DNA from: Methylobacterium sp. Leaf112
GTDB lineage: Bacteria; Pseudomonadota; Alphaproteobacteria; Rhizobiales; Beijerinckiaceae
Length of the DNA stretch: 64,000 nucleotides
Assembly: GCF_001423295.1 (NCBI RefSeq)
Contig: NZ_LMNG01000030.1
Span: forward strand, 338,766-402,765
Direction of reading: 5' to 3'
Shown: in pieces, positions 57,547 to 64,000 of the stretch
How the letters are laid out: each line of letters opens with the position of its first letter
How positions within the stretch are numbered: position 1 is the first letter of the stretch
The notes under the pieces: generated by a model
What the model saw: the letters and a program-made list of their open reading frames with translations, nothing else
What the model was told of the DNA's origin: nothing
Database searches by the model: none
Made by a program: the position numbers and the translations under genes

Positions 57547-59496
57547 TCAGGGCGCGTAGGCACGGGCGGCCGGCGGCAGATCAGGCTTCCCGCCTGCCGC
57601 TGGATGGCGCAGGGCACCGGTCGCCGTGAAGCCGGAGTCGCCATCCTCCGGGGCGGCCTTGCGGACCACGACGGCGTTCCACGGGCCGGTGATGGCATAG
57701 CTCGGCCCCGGCCGGGTGGTTCCATCGGGGGCCGCGCGCGGCAGGATCTGCGCCCGCGTCTCGATGCGACGCTCGGGGAGGACGACGGCGCCGCTCAAGG
57801 CTCCGGTCAGCGCCGATGTCCGCAGGGTGGCGTCGACGATTTCTCCGATGCCATCGACGACCCGCAGGCTCAGGCCGGCATGCTCGAAGGCGGTCCGGCC
57901 GTTGCGGCGGGCCAGCGCGCCGGCCGCGACGGCACCGTTGCGGTGGACGACATCGGCGAGATCGATCCCCGCCAGGGCACCACCGTCGATGGCGACGCTC
58001 GCGCGTCCATCGATATGGCGCACGAGGGCGTCCGGCGTCGTTCCCGCGCCCTCGAAGGTGAACTGACCGCGTGCGCCTCCGAACACCCAGCGATCCTGGC
58101 CGAGATCGACCAGGAGGGCGCCGAGGTCGAGACGGTCGAAAGCGCCCTGGAGCCTGACCTCGGTCTTGTCCGGATCGTCCACCCCGGGCGTGAGGCCGAG
58201 GCGGCCCTTCACCAGCCCCCCCTGCAGGGTCGCGCGATTCAGGGATGCCTCGATACCGCCCTGGCGCACCAGGACGCTCGCGGCCACGTCCTCGAACGCG
58301 AGCGGTCCCATGCGGGCCTGGCCGGCCGAGATCCGCAAATCGAGGTCTCCCCCCGTGAGGGGCCGCAGGGCGAGACTGCGTCCGGTCCGACCCGGCGGGT
58401 CGTCCGCATCGAGGCCGAAGAGGCGCAGGGTTTCGGCGAGGAGGGGCGCGAGGTTGAGGGTGTCGGCCGCCAGGGTCGCCTGGATCGACGGACGCGCACC
58501 TGCCAGGGAAACGGAGCCGGCGCCCTCGAAACGGTCCTCGCCGATATTCAGGCGCACGCTCGGCAACAGAAGGGTCCGCTCGCGTACCTCGAAGCGGCCC
58601 GAGAGGGCGAGGGCTTCGATCACCGGGGAGAGAGCCATATCGCCCCCCATCCACCCCAGGGTCTCGGGCACGGATCGAGTCCGCAGACTGGCGCTGCCGG
58701 TGAGCGCCGGTTGAGCCGTGAAAGACCCATCTCCCTCGATGGAAAGGCTGCCCGCCGGCCAATCGGCCGTCGCCGCGAACGGGCTGCGTGCGCCGGCGGC
58801 GAGATCGGCCGCCCGTAATCCCGAAACGGTGAAGCGGGCCGGAACCGCGTTCCAGCGGAACGCGCCCGCGATGTCGATCTCCGGGCTCCAGGCCGGCCAG
58901 GAGACGTTGAGATCGACATCCTGCGCGGTCTGGGCCTGTCCGTCACGCAAGTCGCGCCCGGTCACGGTGACACGGCTCAGGGTCAGGCGACGGGGATGGG
59001 CCGCGCCCGGCTCCAACAGACGCGCTGCCCGTGCCCTCGGTTCGGCCCACCGCATATCGTCGTCGCGGGTCGGCAGGTTCACCATCCCGCCCTCGAGGGA
59101 GGCGGTGGTGACCTCGATGCGGCCAGTCAGGAGGGCGAAGAGATTGAACTGGAGCTTGAGGGCTCCGCCTTCGGCGAGGGGGATCTCGCCGCCCATCGAA
59201 GTGAGGCGCACGCCGCCGAGGCTGAGGCGGGGCAGGGGAAGGAGAGCCGATTCCGCGGGGCCGGAGGCGCTCAGGACGATCCCGTAGGTACGTGCGAGCG
59301 GGCCGCCGAGAAAGGCGACCGCGCGCTCGGTCGGTACCGCCCACGGGAGACAGCCCGCCGCGAGGCCGGCGGCCAGGACACCCAGGCCGAGGAGGGAAGC
59401 GAGACGTCGCAGCGACAGGGCACTCCGTGCGGAGGAACGCGAGCCGGACCCTTCCGGCGCGTCCAGCCGATGATCGTCACGGGCGCCCCCACCCAT
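57547..59496 (-). CDS. AsmA-family envelope protein
   Basis: A 649-residue protein with one N-terminal membrane helix (about 31-48) and a long periplasmic beta-rich part with AsmA-like repeats, for example VRLTSMGGEIPLAEGG (about 96-111), LQGAFDRLDLGALLVDL and a C-terminal AsmA_2-type segment VDGIGEIVDATLRTSAL. AsmA-family proteins are now linked to phospholipid transfer between membranes in other bacteria. The C-terminal 40 residues are Pro/Ala-rich. Converges on potC. Confidence 0.75.
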   Translation of the reverse strand: MGGGARDDHRLDAPEGSGSRSSARSALSLRRLASLLGLGVLAAGLAAGCLPWAVPTERAVAFLGGPLARTYGIVLSASGPAESALLPLPRLSLGGVRLTSMGGEIPLAEGGALKLQFNLFALLTGRIEVTTASLEGGMVNLPTRDDDMRWAEPRARAARLLEPGAAHPRRLTLSRVTVTGRDLRDGQAQTAQDVDLNVSWPAWSPEIDIAGAFRWNAVPARFTVSGLRAADLAAGARSPFAATADWPAGSLSIEGDGSFTAQPALTGSASLRTRSVPETLGWMGGDMALSPVIEALALSGRFEVRERTLLLPSVRLNIGEDRFEGAGSVSLAGARPSIQATLAADTLNLAPLLAETLRLFGLDADDPPGRTGRSLALRPLTGGDLDLRISAGQARMGPLAFEDVAASVLVRQGGIEASLNRATLQGGLVKGRLGLTPGVDDPDKTEVRLQGAFDRLDLGALLVDLGQDRWVFGGARGQFTFEGAGTTPDALVRHIDGRASVAIDGGALAGIDLADVVHRNGAVAAGALARRNGRTAFEHAGLSLRVVDGIGEIVDATLRTSALTGALSGAVVLPERRIETRAQILPRAAPDGTTRPGPSYAITGPWNAVVVRKAAPEDGDSGFTATGALRHPAAGGKPDLPPAARAYAP

Positions 59497-59745
59497 CGAC
59501 GAACACTGATGCGATTCAAATCCCTACGCCCTCCGGAGCGGTTTGTCTCCCAGGGCCCGGGGCCGTGCACCGGCCAATGCCGGCGCGGGAGGGGACGTCC
59601 GAATCGGATGACACCGGTGGGGACCTGTCGGGGCGCATGGTAAACCCCCGCTGGTCATCACGAATTGCTTGGCGTAACCGCAGCGAGGCGCGATGCTGAC
59701 GGCGGGCGGAAAACCTGTTGCCGGAGACCTTTGGGGAGGGCGTTG

Positions 59746-60474
59746 ATGAAGAAGGTACGCAAGGATGCGACGGAGGCCCTGGCCGGTCTCCTGACCGACG
59801 GGATGACGGTGATGGCCGGGGGCTTCGGCCTGTGCGGGATCCCCGACGAACTCATCGACGCGATCCGCGCGTCGGGGGTCAAGAACCTCACCGTGATCTC
59901 GAACAACGCCGGCATCGACGGCGTCGGCCTCGGCAAGCTGCTCGAGACCCGGCAGGTCGCCAAGATGATTTCGTCCTACGTCGGCGAGAACAAGGAATTC
60001 GCCCGGCAGTATCTCGGCGGCGAACTCGCCATCGAGTTCAATCCGCAGGGGACCCTCGCCGAGCGCATCCGCGCGGGCGGTGCCGGCATTCCGGCCTTCT
60101 TCACCAAGACGGGCGTCGGCACCCTCATCGCCGAGGGCAAGGAGGTGCGTGAGTTCGAGGGTGAGAACTACGTGATGGAGCGCGGTCTGTTCGCCGATCT
60201 GTCCATCGTCCACGCCTGGAAGGGCGATACGGAGGGCAACCTCGTCTACCGGAAGACGGCGCGCAACTTCAATCCGATGATGGCCACGGCCGCCAAGGTC
60301 ACCGTCGCCCAAGTCGAGCACCTCGTGCAGCCGGGCGAGATCGACGGTGACGCGGTCCACACGCCGGGCATCTTCATCAAGCGGATGATCCACGTGGCGA
60401 CCCGCGAGAAACGCATCGAGCAGCGCACGACGCGCAAGCGCGGCGAGCCCGCCATCCCCCCCGCCGCCGTCTGA
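59746..60474 (+). CDS. scoA: 3-oxoacid CoA-transferase subunit A
   Basis: A 242-residue subunit of the heterodimeric CoA-transferase that moves CoA between succinyl-CoA and acetoacetate, used in ketone-body or PHB-derived acetoacetate catabolism. It has the family N-terminus [20 protein letters not shown], the [15 protein letters not shown] segment and [18 protein letters not shown]. Its partner gene starts 22 bp downstream. Start ATG at 59746. Confidence 0.92.
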   Translation: MKKVRKDATEALAGLLTDGMTVMAGGFGLCGIPDELIDAIRASGVKNLTVISNNAGIDGVGLGKLLETRQVAKMISSYVGENKEFARQYLGGELAIEFNPQGTLAERIRAGGAGIPAFFTKTGVGTLIAEGKEVREFEGENYVMERGLFADLSIVHAWKGDTEGNLVYRKTARNFNPMMATAAKVTVAQVEHLVQPGEIDGDAVHTPGIFIKRMIHVATREKRIEQRTTRKRGEPAIPPAAV

Positions 60475-60496
60475 CGAGAACGCAGGAGACACCCCC

Positions 60497-61156
60497 ATGG
60501 CCTGGACCCGCGAACAGATGGCGGAGCGCGCCGCCAAGGAGCTGCGCGACGGCTTCTACGTGAACCTCGGCATCGGCATTCCGACGCTGGTGTCGAACTA
60601 CATTCCCGACGGCATGTCGGTGCAGCTGCAATCGGAGAACGGCATGCTCGGCATGGGCCCGTTCCCGTTCGAGGGCGAGGAGGACCCCGACCTCATCAAC
60701 GCCGGCAAGCAGACCATCACCGAGCTGCCGACCACGAGCTACTTCTCGTCCTCCGACTCGTTCGGAATGGTGCGGGGCGGGCACATCAACCTGTCGATCC
60801 TCGGCGCCATGCAGGTCGCTCAGAACGGCGATCTCGCCAACTGGATGATCCCCGGCAAGATGGTGAAGGGCATGGGCGGCGCCATGGACCTCGTGGCCGG
60901 CGTCAAGCGCGTCGTGGTGGTGATGGAGCATGTCGCCCGCAACAAGGACGGCTCCGAATCCCCCAAGCTTCTCTCGGCCTGCGACCTGCCGCTGACGGGA
61001 ACGCAGGTGGTCGACCTCGTGATCACGGATCTCGGGGTCTTCACCATCGACAAGAAGGGGAACGGCGGCATGACCCTGATCGAGCTCGCCGACGGCGTGA
61101 CCGAGGACGACATCCGGGCGAAGACCGAAGGGGCCTTCACGACGCGTCTCGCCTGA
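60497..61156 (+). CDS. scoB: 3-oxoacid CoA-transferase subunit B
   Basis: A 219-residue partner subunit. The catalytic Glu lies in [14 protein letters not shown] (about 50); other landmarks are [15 protein letters not shown] and [20 protein letters not shown], and the terminal [14 protein letters not shown] is typical of SCOT-B. It is preceded by CAGGAGACACC. PHB storage in this group makes use of such a transferase plausible. Confidence 0.93.
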   Translation: MAWTREQMAERAAKELRDGFYVNLGIGIPTLVSNYIPDGMSVQLQSENGMLGMGPFPFEGEEDPDLINAGKQTITELPTTSYFSSSDSFGMVRGGHINLSILGAMQVAQNGDLANWMIPGKMVKGMGGAMDLVAGVKRVVVVMEHVARNKDGSESPKLLSACDLPLTGTQVVDLVITDLGVFTIDKKGNGGMTLIELADGVTEDDIRAKTEGAFTTRLA

Positions 61157-61202
61157 GCCGCCTCGTTTCGGGACGCCGAAGCCGGGCACGGCGCCCGCAT
61201 GG

Positions 61203-61217
61203 CTAAGCGCCCGTTAA
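61203..61217. promoter_or_regulatory. CtrA-like box upstream of a hypothetical gene
   Basis: CTAA, seven bases, TTAAG (plus strand) or TTAA-N7-TTAG (minus strand), one mismatch from TTAA-N7-TTAA. It lies about 80 bp upstream of the gene at 61298. Confidence 0.3.
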
Positions 61218-61297
61218 GCCGACTCGTCGAAATGTCGGCGCAGGCCGGGGACCGGGCGTTCCCGGCCTGCGTTGCGTAAGACGAGGATGATCGGCTG

Positions 61298-61693
61298 ATG
61301 GATCACGTTCCGGCAAGGATGGACAATGTCGTGCCGTTCCGGCGGGCGGCCCCCACGACCCCACCCCCGGCCGGAAGCGTTCCGCGCAAGGCCACCAACG
61401 CGACCCGGCGCGGCGACCAGCGCGCGGTGATGGATGCGGTCTACGCCACCGGCACTCTGGCGGTCGCGGCCGGGGACCGGGAGACCAAGCTCATCGCCGC
61501 CCGTCTCCAGGTCTACGGCTTCCTGACCATCGAGGAGATCGACACCGACGGTGCGCTCCGGCGCCTGCGGCCCTCCGAGTCGATCCGCGCCCGCCCCGAA
61601 CGCCCCTGGCGTGTCACCAAGGCGAGCTACGGCGCCGGTCTCGCCGTCTCGATCCCGGCCGTCGACGGCTTCCTGTTCGAACAGCCGGCCTGA
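61298..61693 (+). CDS. Hypothetical protein of unknown function
   Basis: A 131-residue soluble protein with a Pro/Arg-rich disordered N-terminus (about 1-40) and a globular end containing VMDAVYATGTLAVAAGDRE and YGFLTIEEIDTDGALRRLRP. No signal peptide, membrane helix or Cys. A second ATG at 61319 is possible. I do not recognise the family. A CtrA-like box lies upstream. The downstream metallophosphoesterase is convergent. Confidence 0.55.
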   Translation: MDHVPARMDNVVPFRRAAPTTPPPAGSVPRKATNATRRGDQRAVMDAVYATGTLAVAAGDRETKLIAARLQVYGFLTIEEIDTDGALRRLRPSESIRARPERPWRVTKASYGAGLAVSIPAVDGFLFEQPA

Positions 61694-61758
61694 GCGGAGG
61701 GCATCATGCGGTTCCCAGCGGAGCCGTGCGCTCGGGGCTAAGATCCTCGCGTTCGAGC

Positions 61759-62316
61759 TCAGCGCAGGCCGCGCAGCGCCATTTCCTCCGGCGCCTGTTC
61801 GGCGGCGTCCTGGCGCGCCAGCGCGGTCGCGAGATCGACGGGGCGGTAATCCCATGCGTCCATGCCGACATCGCAGGCACGGCTCGTGTCGGGCAGGCAC
61901 GCATGCGTGTGTCCGTAGAGATGCCGCGTCCCACGCCAGAAGCCCGGCCAGGACCGGTGCGGGTAGTGCGACAGGAACAGGCGCCACGCCGCGCCGTCGG
62001 ATGCCGCCACGGTGATCCGGGCGCTCGCCTCCGGCGGATCCGCCCATGGCAGGTCCAGCACCCGGTTGGTGTCGTGATTGCCCCGGATGAGCCGTTTGGT
62101 GCCGTTGAGGCGCGCGAACACCCACGCGCAATGCGCGCGACTGGCCCCTGCGGCGAAGTCCCCGAGGTGCCAGACGTCGTCGTGGGGGCCGACGACGGCG
62201 TTCCAGCGGTCGATCAGGGCTTCGTCATGGCCCTCGACGGAGCCGAAGGCGGACCGGCGCCGCTCGACGAGGGGCGCGTCTCCGAAGTGGGTGTCGGCCG
62301 TGAAGAAGGTTGCCAT
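61759..62316 (-). CDS. Metallophosphoesterase
   Basis: A 185-residue calcineurin-like phosphoesterase with the full set of metal motifs: FFTADTHFGD (about 4-13), DDVWHLGDFA (about 46-55), LIRGNHDTN (about 77-85), LSHYPH (about 114) and YGHTHA (about 133-138). Two metal ions should bind. Such short enzymes hydrolyse phosphomonoesters or diesters; substrate unknown. It is followed by a small SnoaL-like gene upstream on the same strand. Confidence 0.9.
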   Translation of the reverse strand: MATFFTADTHFGDAPLVERRRSAFGSVEGHDEALIDRWNAVVGPHDDVWHLGDFAAGASRAHCAWVFARLNGTKRLIRGNHDTNRVLDLPWADPPEASARITVAASDGAAWRLFLSHYPHRSWPGFWRGTRHLYGHTHACLPDTSRACDVGMDAWDYRPVDLATALARQDAAEQAPEEMALRGLR

Positions 62317-62462
62317 GCATCCTGCCGGGAGGGGCGCCCCCGGGACTCGAGAACGGCGAAAGGGCTCGCGGTTCCCGACATGGCGCGGCCCGAGCGGCCA
62401 GCAAGGCGACGTGCTGACTCAGGCGAGCCGACACCGTCGTCCTCCTGGCCGAACCGGCGCCG

Positions 62463-62831
62463 TCAGTCGTTGACCGCCGGAATGGCGAGCGGGGGTGTCT
62501 GCTGGTGCTGCACGACACGCCACTCCTCGTGGGAGAGACGTCGATACGTCGAGGTGCAATTGGCTTCGTAGGTCTCATCGTCCCGCGAGGCTTTCGCATT
62601 GTAGGCGATGACGATGAGGCCTTCCTGCGGACGGGAGATCTGGCCGTTGGAGATGTCGATGTGCGACCAGCGCGGCGTATTGGCGACGGCCTCGATCGCC
62701 TGATTGCCACTCATCACGAAGGGTGGGTGCGGCAGGACCATCAGGCATTCGCCGTCGACCAGTTCGCGATAATGATCGGCATCGCCGACCCAGAGACTCT
62801 TCTCGAAAGACCAGACCCGATTGTCGTCCAC
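62463..62831 (-). CDS. SnoaL/DUF4440-like small protein
   Basis: A 122-residue protein resembling the NTF2-like DUF4440 fold: EKSLWVGDADHYRELVDGEC, then MSGNQAIEAVANTPRWSHID and a late YEANCTSTYRR and EWRVVQHQQTPP. These are often small calcium/calmodulin- or polyketide-cyclase-like domains of unknown role. GTG at 62831 is chosen because AGGGAG lies nine bases upstream on the minus strand; the longer frame to 63080 is Arg/Gly-rich and unlikely. Confidence 0.55.
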   Translation of the reverse strand: MDDNRVWSFEKSLWVGDADHYRELVDGECLMVLPHPPFVMSGNQAIEAVANTPRWSHIDISNGQISRPQEGLIVIAYNAKASRDDETYEANCTSTYRRLSHEEWRVVQHQQTPPLAIPAVND

Positions 62832-63109
62832 GGTGATATTCTCCCTCGTCCAAGGCTCGAGATCCAAGGCTGGTAGGAGAAGCCCAGCGCCGAAGGTTCG
62901 TTCCGCCGTCGTTCCGAGCCCTCGAATACGCTGCCCGTCGAGGATCGGGCCGACGGCCTGAACGCGGGGGTCGTACCGACGAGCGAATCCCCTGTTGGCA
63001 AGTCCCGCGACTTCTCGTCCACCTCGGAACACCCTGCACCTGCCCCCTGTTGCCCAGATCCACGCCACCGGCTGCCGCACTCCTGCGCAACCGGGTGGCT
63101 GAGTGACGA

Positions 63110-63817
63110 GTGCGTATGCAGTTTCCGAGAGACGACCGCGATCACGCTTTGGCCCACGCGTTCCGCGACTTCATCCGCGACCCGCCGTTCCCCTGTGTCG
63201 GCGCGAAATCGGCCTTGTCCAAGGGGCAGATGAAGATCGTGGTGGCCCGCGACATCACCTCCGGCTGGGACGACATGCGGATCTATCCCGCCCTCCTGGC
63301 CTTCGCGGCGCGCTACAAGCGGGCGCCTGATCTGTTTCAGAGCTTCGCAGTGGTGTTCGAGGGGCCGGGCGACCTCGGGGAAGAGCAGTTCGAGCGCCAT
63401 CTCTGGGCCCGCGCCCAATCCCTCGCCGACAAGGATTGCTGGCTTGGCCAGCCATGGGACCAGCGTGTAGCCGACGATCCCGAGAGTCCGCATTTCTCCC
63501 TGAGTTTCGGCGGCGAGGCCTTCTTCATCGTCGGCCTGCATCCACGCGCGAGCCGACCCGCCCGGCGCTTCTCCTCTCCGGCGCTCGTGTTCAATCTTCA
63601 CGCCCAGTTCGAGGCCCTGCGGGCGGCCAACCGTTACGAGAAGCTGCGGACCTCGATCCTCGAACGCGATGCGGCGTTGGCCGGGTCCGTGAACCCGATG
63701 CTGGCCCGCCACGGGGAAATGTCGGAGGCGCGCCAGTACAGTGGGCGGGCGGTGTCCGAGGCTTGGCGCTGCCCCTTCCAGGGCCGGACCGGAGCAGGCG
63801 GAACCCACGATGTGTGA
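63110..63817 (+). CDS. YqcI/YcgG (GntA-like) family haem-dependent N-oxygenase
   Basis: A 235-residue protein with the family landmarks PPFPCVGAKSAL near the N-terminus, a middle ALLAFAARYKR and FFIVGLHPRASRPARRF, and the C-terminal NPMLARHGEMSEARQYSGR and WRCPFQG. Known members such as GntA are haem enzymes that N-oxygenate guanidine nitrogens of arginine derivatives. A second ATG two codons later (63116) is possible. Its stop overlaps the DUF1989 gene by 8 bp, so they are translationally coupled. The substrate here is unknown. Confidence 0.8.
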   Translation: MRMQFPRDDRDHALAHAFRDFIRDPPFPCVGAKSALSKGQMKIVVARDITSGWDDMRIYPALLAFAARYKRAPDLFQSFAVVFEGPGDLGEEQFERHLWARAQSLADKDCWLGQPWDQRVADDPESPHFSLSFGGEAFFIVGLHPRASRPARRFSSPALVFNLHAQFEALRAANRYEKLRTSILERDAALAGSVNPMLARHGEMSEARQYSGRAVSEAWRCPFQGRTGAGGTHDV

Positions 63818-64000
63818 GGCGCACGCATACAACGAGATCGCGCCGCGCTCAGGCGTCGCCTTCACCCTCGACAGGGGGCAGCGCCTCACGGTCATCGATC
63901 CGAAGGGCGAGCAGGTCGCGGATCTGTTGGCCTACAACCGGCGCGATACCGGTGAAGTCCTTTCTTCCGGGCGCACCCTCGACTACGCGAGCCGGATCTA
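63810..64000 (+). CDS. DUF1989 (urea carboxylase-associated) protein, truncated by window end
   Basis: Only the first 63 codons are visible, ending in SGRTLDYASRI. The segment GVAFTLDRGQRLTVIDPKG followed by EQVADLLAYN matches the DUF1989 N-terminus. DUF1989 proteins accompany urea carboxylase/allophanate systems and amino-acid-derived pathways; no catalytic role is established to my knowledge. It starts inside the stop of the GntA-like gene, so the two are co-translated. Confidence 0.75.
   Translation, partial: MCEAHAYNEIAPRSGVAFTLDRGQRLTVIDPKGEQVADLLAYNRRDTGEVLSSGRTLDYASRI

Noticed and set aside
62832..63080. N-terminal extension of the SnoaL-like gene
   Set aside because: The extra 83 residues are Arg/Gly-rich and unlike the fold; a GTG with a good AGGGAG site gives a normal domain start.

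Overview
The window is a stretch of chromosome from a GC-rich alphaproteobacterium of the Hyphomicrobiales (Rhizobiales), most likely Methylobacterium, Methylorubrum or a close relative. This rests on the flagellar order fliF-fliG-flbE/fliH-fliN-flbD, a SciP (DUF1153) CtrA-regulator next to it, an ExoR-like Sel1-repeat protein, a PmtA-type phospholipid N-methyltransferase, the fabD-fabG-acpP-fabF-mltG-yicC-gmk order, and GC-rich third codon positions throughout. No rRNA, tRNA, CRISPR array or intact insertion sequence was seen. Genus is an inference; class and order are firmer.

Layout. 0.6-9.9 kb: envelope and housekeeping genes (rlpA-like, uup, an OmpA-type protein, soluble lytic transglycosylase, dapA, smpB). 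9.9-15.2 kb: a PrxQ-type peroxiredoxin, a NYN nuclease, an AT-rich gap, pyrE, the bifunctional (p)ppGpp synthetase/hydrolase and rpoZ. 15.5-18.4 kb: a PAS-GGDEF-EAL protein followed 33 bp later by a separate BLUF photoreceptor, a probable blue-light/c-di-GMP module. 18.7-28.6 kb: an exported beta-carbonic anhydrase, then the fatty-acid synthesis cluster, mltG, yicC and gmk. This cluster is broken by an AT-rich insert carrying one GmrSD-like (DUF262-DUF1524) defence gene, preceded by a diverged 3' fragment of a second fabF. 28.6-32.1 kb: an HpnL-like membrane protein, a [2Fe-2S] protein and a polysaccharide chain-length/export protein.

32.2-40.1 kb is a flagellar block on the minus strand: fliK-flgD, sciP, then fliF-fliG-fliH-fliN-flbD. 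Its regulatory DNA is readable: a sigma-54 promoter with a distant dyad upstream of fliK, and a CtrA-type box plus a near-identical dyad upstream of fliF. The two dyads share 16 of 17 bases and are good candidates for FlbD sites. 40.4-53.7 kb: mnmA, pmtA, ilvD overlapped by an exoR-like gene, a glutathione S-transferase, xthA, a ceramidase-family membrane protein, hom, glpX, a YARHG protein, a TPR lipoprotein and a YheS-type ABC-F protein. 54.0-57.5 kb: a Crp/Fnr regulator leading into a polyamine-type ABC transporter (potA-potB-potC) with no binding-protein gene beside it. 57.5-64.0 kb: an AsmA-like protein, the two subunits of 3-oxoacid CoA-transferase, a metallophosphoesterase, small proteins and, cut by the window end, a YqcI/YcgG (GntA-like) haem N-oxygenase overlapping a DUF1989 gene.

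Most of the window is core metabolism and cell-cycle/flagellar machinery. The parts that look accessory or least understood are the defence gene inserted in the fatty-acid cluster, the split BLUF/c-di-GMP pair and the GntA-DUF1989 pair.
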